NCBI GenBank assembly: GCA_024697705.1
Contig: JAILFF010000241.1
Coordinates: 1-5,955 of the forward strand
Origin: Ruminococcus sp.
GTDB taxonomy: Bacteria > Bacillota > Clostridia > Oscillospirales > Ruminococcaceae
Direction: 5' to 3'
DNA length: 5,955 bases
Below, in pieces: positions 1 through 4,339 of the stretch (the stretch's first letter is position 1; each line of letters opens with the position of its first letter). The notes under the pieces are model-generated. The model saw nothing but the letters and a program-made list of their open reading frames with translations, was not told the DNA's origin and did not search any database. Position numbers and translations under genes: made by a program.

Positions 1-54
1 GGGAAACCCTTCTGAAGAAGGGTTCTCCCACACACCCCTTTCCTAAGACTTTTG
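1..54 (-). repeat. Dispersed head-plus-hairpin element, left copy (probably cut by the window edge)
   Basis: Positions 1-12 and 17-29 form a hairpin with a TGAA loop (13-16) and one bulged base (25). Read on the minus strand, positions 54-27 form a 28-base head that matches 5770-5797 on the plus strand at 26 of 28 positions. The head is followed by the hairpin, the same order as in the right copy. The hairpin arms of the two copies are unrelated in sequence yet both self-complementary. The T-rich stretch after the head (plus 50-60) is not directly next to the hairpin, so this is not a classic terminator for rightward transcription. It could act as a transcription end or be a mobile or REP-like palindrome; which is unresolved. 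Confidence 0.6.
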
Positions 55-97
55 TTTTTGTCCTCAATTTGCTCGTTTGCTCATTTTTATTATTTTT

Positions 98-105
98 TGG
101 AGGTT
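98..105 (+). promoter_or_regulatory. Ribosome binding site of kduD
   Basis: GGAGG at 99-103 sits 7 bases before the ATG at 111. This decides the start: an in-frame TTG at 69 would add 14 hydrophobic residues not found in KduD proteins and has no comparable site upstream. No convincing -35/-10 pair is visible in 55-98, so the promoter may lie further left, outside the window. Confidence 0.8.
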
Positions 106-110
106 TTTAT

Positions 111-866
111 ATGATACTCGATATGTTTGATCTCGGCGGAAAGGTCGCCGTCGTTACCGGCAGCGATACCGGTCTCGGTCAGGGTATAGCAAAGGCGTTC
201 GTCGAAGCGGGCGCAAAGGTGCTCGGCGTTTCACGCTCACCAAGCACCGCTACTCAGGAAATGTTGGGTGAGGATAACTTCAAATTCCTTACCGCCGATC
301 TTTCCTCCCTCGAACCCGTTGAAACAATAATCAATACCGCCGTCGAAACCTTCGGCAGACTCGATATTCTTGTGAATAACGCGGGTATCATCAAGCGCGA
401 GGACAGCATTGATTTCTCCGTCGAGAACTGGGACCTCGTTATGAACGTCAACTGCCGCACACTGTTCTTCCTCTCGCAGGCGGCGGCGAAACAGTTCATC
501 AAACAGGGCGGCGGCGGAAAGATAATCTCTGTTGCAAGTATGCTCTCCTATCAGGGCGGAATCCGCGTTCCGAGCTATACCGCGAGTAAATCGGCTGTCA
601 AGGGCATTACCATGACAATGGCGAACGAGTGGGCGAAGTACGGCATCAACGTGAACGCCATCGCTCCCGGGTATATGGCGACTAACAATACTCAGGCGCT
701 TCGTGCCGACGAGCAAAGAAGCGCCGCGATACTCGAACGCATACCTGCGGGCAGGTGGGGGACTCCCGACGACCTTATGGGCGCGGCGGTGTTCTTGGCT
801 TCGCGTGCAAGCGATTATGTGAACGGCTTCACGCTTGCCGTAGACGGCGGCTGGCTCGGAAGATAA
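111..866 (+). CDS. kduD: 2-deoxy-D-gluconate 3-dehydrogenase / 2-dehydro-3-deoxy-D-gluconate 5-dehydrogenase (KduD), SDR family
   Basis: Cytosolic classical short-chain dehydrogenase of 251 residues, close to the usual length of about 253 for KduD. In pectin and uronate breakdown KduD reversibly interconverts 3-deoxy-D-glycero-2,5-hexodiulosonate and 2-keto-3-deoxygluconate (KDG) with NAD(P)H. Visible motifs are the dinucleotide-binding TGSDTGLG (residues 16-23), NNAG (89-92), the SDR asparagine N114, and the catalytic triad S143, Y156, K160. The stretches IRVPSYTASK, ANEWAKYGINVNAIAPGYMATNN and the C-terminal ASDYVNG..AVDGGW resemble E. coli KduD as I remember it almost word for word, which supports the specific name over 'generic SDR'. 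The end of strand beta-2 reads GVSRS with a basic R42, which may favour NADP(H); this is inference. The stop is 22 bases before the next gene, eda, so the two are almost certainly co-transcribed. Start chosen by the GGAGG at 99-103. Confidence 0.92.
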   Translation: MILDMFDLGGKVAVVTGSDTGLGQGIAKAFVEAGAKVLGVSRSPSTATQEMLGEDNFKFLTADLSSLEPVETIINTAVETFGRLDILVNNAGIIKREDSIDFSVENWDLVMNVNCRTLFFLSQAAAKQFIKQGGGGKIISVASMLSYQGGIRVPSYTASKSAVKGITMTMANEWAKYGINVNAIAPGYMATNNTQALRADEQRSAAILERIPAGRWGTPDDLMGAAVFLASRASDYVNGFTLAVDGGWLGR

Positions 867-888
867 ACCGAATTATGGGGGTAACGGA

Positions 889-1860
889 ATGGATAACAAG
901 GCTTTTATCGAACAGTTTGAATGTACGGGTATAATCCCCGTTATTAAGCTTGAAAATACGTCCGACGCGGCTGATCTGGCGAAGGCTCTTTACGAAGGCG
1001 GCATACGCTGCGCGGAGGTGACTTTCCGTGCGGAGGGCGCCGATCGGGTCATCTCCGACATGGTTAAGGCTTATCCCGATATGCTTGTGGGCGCGGGTAC
1101 GGTGCTGACTGTCGAACAGTGCGACAGGGCGATCGACGCGGGCGCTAAGTTCTGCGTGGCTCCGGGGCTCAACCCGAAGGTCGTCGAGCATTGTCTTAAC
1201 AGGGGAGTGCCCTTCGTGCCGGGTGTGGCGAACGGCTCGCAGATCGAGCAGGCAATTGAGCTGGGGCTCGATTTCGTGAAGTTCTTCCCCGCGGAGCAGG
1301 CGGGCGGGCTTAACTACATCAAGGCGGTGTCAGCACCCTATTCGTCGATGAAGTTCATGCCGACGGGCGGCGTCAACGAGAACAATCTGAACAGCTATCT
1401 TGCGTTTAAGAAGATAGTCTGCTGCGGCGGCAGCTGGATAGTTCCCGACAAGCTCGTCAAGGCGGGCAAGTGGGAGGAGATAACGGCGCTCTGCCGCTCG
1501 GCGGTAGGCAAAATGCTGGGCTTCTCGCTTTCGCACATCGGGATAAACTGCGCCGACGAGAACGAAGCGCTTGACGTTTCAGCAGGCTTCGAGAAAATGT
1601 TCGGCTGGGAGCGGGAAAACGGCAATAACAGCGTGTTCGCAGGTTCGCTTATCGAGTGCATGAAGCAGCCGTTCAGGGGCGCTAAGGGACATATCGCGGT
1701 AGCGACAAACAGCGTGAAACGCGCCGTAACTCAGCTTAAATATCGGGGCATCGAGGCGGATATGTCCTCCGCGAAGTACGATGCAGACGGCAGAATGACG
1801 TGCGTTTATCTTAAAGACGAGCTTGGCGGGTTTGCCGTACATCTTGTTGAAAAAAGATAA
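889..1860 (+). CDS. eda: KDPG/KHG aldolase (Eda) with fused C-terminal VOC (glyoxalase-fold) domain
   Basis: 323 residues, against about 210 for a stand-alone Eda. Residues 1-208 are a class I aldolase barrel that splits 2-keto-3-deoxy-6-phosphogluconate into pyruvate and glyceraldehyde 3-phosphate, and may also act on 4-hydroxy-2-oxoglutarate. Visible are the general acid/base E43 in AEVTFR with R47, the GAGTV strand (68-72), the Schiff-base lysine K131 in VKFFPAE, PTGGV (158-162) and GGSW (180-183). Residues about 213-323 are a VOC-like domain of two beta-alpha-beta-beta-beta halves beginning LSHIGINCAD. H216, E256, H268 and possibly H318 fall where VOC metal ligands are expected. Part one is certain. 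The VOC call is by pattern, and its substrate is unknown. The gene follows kduD by 22 bases, with GGGGG at 877-881 as ribosome site. Its last codons and stop (AAAAGATAA) are already part of a heptamer repeat array. Confidence 0.9.
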   Translation: MDNKAFIEQFECTGIIPVIKLENTSDAADLAKALYEGGIRCAEVTFRAEGADRVISDMVKAYPDMLVGAGTVLTVEQCDRAIDAGAKFCVAPGLNPKVVEHCLNRGVPFVPGVANGSQIEQAIELGLDFVKFFPAEQAGGLNYIKAVSAPYSSMKFMPTGGVNENNLNSYLAFKKIVCCGGSWIVPDKLVKAGKWEEITALCRSAVGKMLGFSLSHIGINCADENEALDVSAGFEKMFGWERENGNNSVFAGSLIECMKQPFRGAKGHIAVATNSVKRAVTQLKYRGIEADMSSAKYDADGRMTCVYLKDELGGFAVHLVEKR

Positions 1861-1968
1861 AAGATAAGGGATAAAAGATAAAAGATATGTCATTATACAT
1901 CGTTTTGAAATATAAAACACATATTTCGCAGCTTAATACTATATCTTTTATCTTTAATCTTTTATCTT
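1855..1968. repeat. A+T-rich heptamer array and large inverted repeat between eda and the isomerase gene
   Basis: Five heptamers of the AGATAAA type run from 1855 to 1889, beginning inside the eda stop codon. An inverted set lies at 1941-1968. The arms 1861-1888 and 1941-1968 are complementary at 25 of 28 positions with a 52-base loop, so the transcript could form a long weak hairpin just upstream of the isomerase ribosome site. The loop (1889-1940) shows no convincing promoter. It is not followed by a T-run, so it is not a normal terminator. It may tune readthrough, mRNA stability or relative expression, or be only a repeat. Confidence 0.75.
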
Positions 1969-1987
1969 CTTCCGGGGGTCTGATGAT

Positions 1988-2824
1988 ATGATAAAACTAT
2001 TTATCCGCGCTCACGATCTCGGCGTAAAGGGAGAGGAAAATATTGCCGCACGGCTTGACGAACTGGGGCTTGACGGCGTTCAGCTCGTGACGTACAAGTG
2101 CCTTGACGGCATCGCTTACGCGCCCGGCTCGGTGACTAAGGAACGCGCCGCGCATTTCGGGGAAGTATTTGCGGCGGCGGGGAAGAGCGTTCCGCTGATA
2201 GGGGCGTATTTCAACCCCGTTCACCCGATAACAAGCAAGGCGGAAAACGGCATTGCGGTGTTCAAGGAGCATCTTGCGCTCGCTCATGACTTCGGCTGCG
2301 GCATAGTCGGTTCGGAGACAGGCTCATACAACGGTGACAAGTGGACGTATCACCCGATGAACCGCACGGTAGAAGCCCTCGACCGCGTGGTAAGGACTTT
2401 CGCCGACCTGTGTTCATACGCCGAAGATCACGGCGTGAATGTCGGCATGGAGGGCGCTTTCGGGCACGTCTGCTACGATGTGAAAACGCTCGCCCGCGCA
2501 GTGAAGATCATTCGCTCGGAGAATATCCGCATAATCTTCGACCTGTATAATTTCCTGGACAGATCGAACATTGACAAGATGTACGATATTCTCGAAGAGG
2601 GCTTGCAGACCTTCGGCGACAGGATATGCGTTTTCCACATCAAGGACTGCTGCATGAACAACGACGGCACGCTCAAACAATGCGGCGTGGGTAAGGGCAT
2701 TTTCGATCACGGACGAATTCTTGCGGAGATAAAGAAGGTCTGTCCCGACGCGAATTTGGTTTTGGAAGGCACGACGGGAGAGGATATACCGTTTGCGGTA
2801 AAACATCTGAAAGAGCGCATATAA
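1988..2824 (+). CDS. Sugar phosphate isomerase/epimerase, xylose isomerase-like TIM barrel
   Basis: 278 residues, a typical length for the AP endonuclease 2 / xylose isomerase-like barrel family, predicted cytosolic with a divalent metal. Candidate metal ligands at strand ends are E155 (NVGMEGAFGH), D185 (IIFDLYNFLD), H217 (VCVFHIKDCC) and E260 (LVLEGT), the Glu-Asp-His-Glu pattern of tagatose/psicose epimerases and relatives. The segment YFNPVHP (74-80) is likely substrate-facing. Members isomerise or epimerise sugars, sugar phosphates or inositol derivatives; the exact substrate cannot be read from the sequence. Placement after kduD and eda suggests a hexuronate or ketogluconate intermediate, possibly the step normally done by KduI, which is absent here. 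The ribosome site is GGGGG at 1974-1978. An ATG at 1983 is closed by a stop after two codons, so 1988 is the start. It is separated from eda by 127 bases of inverted repeat. Confidence 0.8.
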   Translation: MIKLFIRAHDLGVKGEENIAARLDELGLDGVQLVTYKCLDGIAYAPGSVTKERAAHFGEVFAAAGKSVPLIGAYFNPVHPITSKAENGIAVFKEHLALAHDFGCGIVGSETGSYNGDKWTYHPMNRTVEALDRVVRTFADLCSYAEDHGVNVGMEGAFGHVCYDVKTLARAVKIIRSENIRIIFDLYNFLDRSNIDKMYDILEEGLQTFGDRICVFHIKDCCMNNDGTLKQCGVGKGIFDHGRILAEIKKVCPDANLVLEGTTGEDIPFAVKHLKERI

Positions 2825-2828
2825 TTGA

Positions 2829-2871
2829 GTGAATAGATTAAAAGTTAAGAGTGAATAGTGAATAGTTAAGG
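2829..2871. repeat. Heptamer-period A+T-rich array after the isomerase gene
   Basis: Starting four bases after the stop, units GTGAATA, GATTAAAA (one base longer), GTTAAGA, GTGAATA, GTGAATA and GTTAAGG follow each other. The unit differs from the AGATAAA arrays after eda and the lipoprotein gene, but the period of seven and the position just behind a stop codon are the same. Confidence 0.65.
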
Positions 2872-2970
2872 AGCCGCTTCGCGGCATATTATGCAGAGGC
2901 GGCGTGAGCAAAGCTCGTGCAAGCCCCGCAAAAAGAGTTTGTTTCAGGGCAGTAAATTATTAACTGTAAA
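2872..2970. other. Gene-free spacer with two short hairpins
   Basis: A perfect GCCGC-TTC-GCGGC hairpin lies at 2873-2885. A second stem pairs 2902-2909 with 2913-2920 (eight pairs, two of them G-T) around an AAA loop. Neither is followed by a T-run on the plus strand, so a rho-independent terminator for the sugar operon is not convincing, although this is where transcription would be expected to end. No open frame here resembles a gene. Confidence 0.4.
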
Positions 2971-3264
2971 TGAGCATTTATCGGCACATATTTCGCCTAT
3001 ATTGGATTTGTAGGGCGGGGGCTTGCTCCCTCCGTTGACCCTACAAATATTTTCGGGGGCGATTTATATGTAGGGGCGCACCTATGTGTGCGCCCGCGGA
3101 TAGGCACATTGTTCTCAAATGGGCGCGATGTCTACAAACGGGCGCACACGGGCACGAGCCGTAGTTCGTGCAGTGCGCCCCTACATAATTTGCGCAACCG
3201 TTCGGTCGTTTGTTGACGCGGCGGGGGCAAGCCCCCGCCCTACAATATTACCGACAAATGCTCA
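2971..3264. repeat. Nested palindromic element of about 294 bp (copy 1)
   Basis: Three inverted repeats lie one inside the other. The outer arms are 2971-2984 and 3251-3264 (13 of 14 pairs). The middle arms are 3009-3034 and 3219-3244 (24 of 26 pairs). The inner arms are 3067-3081 and 3173-3187 (15 of 15 pairs). Several arms are hairpins themselves: 3222-3227 onward forms GGCGGGGGC/GCCCCCGCC with an AA loop (3221-3239), 3009-3015 pairs with 3039-3045, 3074-3081 with 3088-3095, and 3152-3157 with 3166-3171 inside 3140-3180. No transposase and no clear target duplication are visible. The open frames crossing it on both strands are low-complexity by-products of the palindromes. It may be a MITE-like or REP-like mobile palindrome, or a structured RNA (see the adjacent promoter). 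Confidence 0.75.
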
Positions 3265-3269
3265 CTTGT

Positions 3270-3298
3270 ATTATAACACATTTCCGACAGATAGTCAA
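3270..3298 (-). promoter_or_regulatory. Leftward sigma-A promoter at the edge of the nested palindrome
   Basis: On the minus strand TTGACT (3293-3298) and TATAAT (3270-3275) are 17 bases apart. The expected start is near 3263, the outer end of the palindromic element. It lies downstream of the spoIIID terminator, so it would open a new leftward transcript. No protein gene follows on the minus strand; the transcript would run through the palindrome and then antisense to the isomerase 3' end. Confidence 0.6.
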
Positions 3299-3331
3299 AC
3301 AAAAATTTCATACGGAGGTCATTTTTTTGGT

Positions 3332-3379
3332 AAAAAAGCAAAAGCCCGGAAACGGTCGTATTGCCGCTCCGGACTTTGC
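3332..3379 (-). terminator. Rho-independent terminator of spoIIID
   Basis: On the minus strand positions 3379-3368 pair with 3350-3338 (GC-rich core GTCCGGA/TCCGGGC with one G-T pair, flanked by GCAAA/TTTGC with one bulge), with a possible further stem in the loop. It is followed by six T residues (plus 3332-3337). It begins about 10 bases after the spoIIID stop. Confidence 0.8.
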
Positions 3380-3388
3380 AGAGGTCTG

Positions 3389-3664
3389 CTATTCAATTTT
3401 TTCCTCCGTATCCATTCTTTGCTGACGATATTTCCGCCTTGTCGCCAAGCCACCCCTGATGTGGCGCTCTTGCTTGTTCAGTTCGAGAAGCTTTTCCACC
3501 TCGCGGAACAGCTTCCTGTCGATATGCGGCAGACGGGTGCGTATATCCTTATGTACCGTTGATTTTGAAATGCCGAAGTGCTTTGCGGCGGCTCTTACCG
3601 TCGCGCTGTTCCTTACCATGTACTCGCCCAGCAAAACGGGGCGCTGTTCGGCAGAACGTATCAT
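3389..3664 (-). CDS. spoIIID: Sporulation transcriptional regulator SpoIIID
   Basis: 91 residues, close to the 93 of B. subtilis SpoIIID. It is a small DNA-binding protein of the mother cell that activates and represses many sigma-E genes and supports the switch to sigma-K. A helix-turn-helix spans about residues 22-41 (ATVRAAAKHFGISKSTVHKD), the family's most conserved stretch, followed by RLPHI and the basic C-terminal part NKQERHIRGGLATRRKY (63-79), also characteristic. The N-terminal region is divergent. Start at 3664 is supported by GAGGTGA (3669-3675) just upstream. In most Clostridia the gene stands near spoIIQ-like or mreB genes; here it is followed directly by a terminator and preceded by an unrelated small gene. 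Cytosolic, acts in the mother cell; function by family, high confidence. Confidence 0.93.
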   Translation of the reverse strand: MIRSAEQRPVLLGEYMVRNSATVRAAAKHFGISKSTVHKDIRTRLPHIDRKLFREVEKLLELNKQERHIRGGLATRRKYRQQRMDTEEKIE

Positions 3665-3710
3665 TTGCTCACCTCGCCGGAAAATATATCACGGTGTGCC
3701 GTGCAGTGAT

Positions 3711-3739
3711 ATTATATGCGTGGAAGCGGGAAATAATGC
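3711..3739 (-). promoter_or_regulatory. Possible sigma-E-type promoter of spoIIID
   Basis: On the minus strand GCATTATT (3732-3739), a 13-base spacer and CATATAAT (3711-3718) resemble the sigma-E pattern (KMATATT, about 14 bases, CATACAAT), as expected since spoIIID is sigma-E dependent in B. subtilis. A sigma-A reading of the same -10 has only a poor -35. Between promoter and ribosome site, 3686-3692 pairs with 3706-3712 and 3690-3694 with 3699-3703, so the leader could form a hairpin. Confidence 0.4.
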
Positions 3740-3754
3740 TGCTGTTCGGGCATA

Positions 3755-3785
3755 AGAAAACCGCCCTGCAAAGAGCAGAGCGGTT
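3755..3785 (-). terminator. Rho-independent terminator of the 67-residue gene
   Basis: AACCGC (3759-3764) pairs with GCGGTT (3780-3785) and CTGC (3766-3769) with GCAG (3775-3778), with one mismatch and a five-base loop. Read leftward, the stem runs into TTTTCTT (plus 3755-3760). It lies 28 bases after the stop of the small gene and so separates it from spoIIID. Confidence 0.75.
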
Positions 3786-3812
3786 AAAAATCTCATTATT
3801 ATTTACAAATTG

Positions 3813-4016
3813 TCAGGCATCGACTTTAACGCCGTAGGTTTTAAGCCGCGATTCGATTATTTCGTAAATTTCCTGATAAGCCAAAGCTCTGCCCGAATTG
3901 AACAGGTCTTTTGGATTTTCAAGCATTTCCTTCTGTGATTCATCGTGTCTTTCGGTCATAGTTTCAACAACATCGGAAATAAAGTTTTCGAGATCTTCAA
4001 CATTGACATCAGTCAT
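3813..4016 (-). CDS. Small protein of unknown function, 67 residues
   Basis: I do not recognise the family with certainty. The protein is soluble, acidic and probably helical, with no signal peptide, membrane segment or cysteine. The most distinctive stretch is NSGRALAYQEIYEIIESRL (residues about 40-58). It is very likely a real gene although short: it has a perfect-consensus promoter, a strong ribosome site (AGGAGAGGTG at 4021-4030, ending 4 bases before the ATG) and its own terminator. Its codon use has fewer G/C-ending codons than the neighbours. It precedes spoIIID on the same strand but is transcribed separately, so a role in sporulation cannot be inferred from position alone. Confidence 0.75.
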   Translation of the reverse strand: MTDVNVEDLENFISDVVETMTERHDESQKEMLENPKDLFNSGRALAYQEIYEIIESRLKTYGVKVDA

Positions 4017-4074
4017 AAAGCACCTCTCCTTTCAAGCTCCTCGGGCTATCAAAGAACCGTCATTCCCTATTGAC

Positions 4075-4103
4075 ATTATAGCACTTAAAGCGTTTTTTGT
4101 CAA
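4075..4103 (-). promoter_or_regulatory. Perfect-consensus sigma-A promoter of the 67-residue gene
   Basis: On the minus strand TTGACA (4098-4103) and TATAAT (4075-4080) are exactly 17 bases apart, with TG one base before the -10 (extended -10). Start expected near 4068, giving a leader of about 50 bases. This suggests strong, housekeeping-type expression. Confidence 0.85.
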
Positions 4104-4158
4104 TATATGCCGTAAGTTTGCCACGAAAATCAATTTTGCTCCATTTGTTGGAATTTGC

Positions 4159-4237
4159 GTAGGGGCGCACTGCACGAACTACGGCTCGTGCCCGTGTGCG
4201 CCCGTTTTTTAGGTCAAATGGCGCAGTGCGCCCCTAC
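4159..4237. repeat. Palindromic element (copy 2, short form, inverted relative to copy 1)
   Basis: Arms 4159-4173 and 4223-4237 are complementary at 15 of 15 positions. Positions 4159-4207 are identical over 49 bases to the reverse complement of 3136-3184 in copy 1. The sequence after the right arm (CCCTACAATATT, then a stretch ending TCACT by 4262) also resembles the right flank of copy 1 (3238-3266), so the relationship extends past the arms. An extra TTTGCG/CGCAAA pair (4154-4159 and 4248-4253) may mark a wider element. No transposase or clear target duplication. Confidence 0.75.
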
Positions 4238-4289
4238 AATATTGTATCGCAAAGATTCACTCTTCCCGAATTTTTCACCTTTTCACCAC

Positions 4290-4318
4290 TTGAAAAATAA
4301 CAACAAGTGTGGTATAAT
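4290..4318 (+). promoter_or_regulatory. Sigma-A promoter of the lipoprotein gene
   Basis: TTGAAA (4290-4295), a 17-base spacer and TATAAT (4313-4318), with TG at 4310-4311 (extended -10). Start expected at about 4325, leaving a leader of only some 15 bases before the ATG at 4340. Confidence 0.8.
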
Positions 4319-4339
4319 TATTTATGTATGTGAAAAATA

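Noticed and set aside
69..110. TTG start at 69 extending KduD by 14 residues
   Set aside because: GGAGG at 99-103 serves the ATG at 111, and the KduD family begins there (MILDMF...).
1888..1940. Possible promoter upstream of the isomerase gene (TTGAAA at 1905-1910, TATAAA at 1911-1916)
   Set aside because: The two boxes are adjacent, and no -35/-10 pair with acceptable spacing was found.
2414..2911. Minus-strand frame of 165 residues over the isomerase 3' end
   Set aside because: Shadow of the isomerase gene; its first part is translated repeat sequence.
3327..3425. Short plus-strand frame from a TTG behind GGAGG (3316-3320), encoding about 32 residues
   Set aside because: It overlaps the spoIIID terminator and gene end on the opposite strand and has no rightward promoter; the ribosome-like motif is probably chance.
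3119..3562. Plus-strand open frames of up to 147 residues across the palindromes and opposite spoIIID
   Set aside because: They run through repeats, the spoIIID terminator and the antisense of spoIIID; composition is unlike a protein and no suitable ribosome site precedes them.
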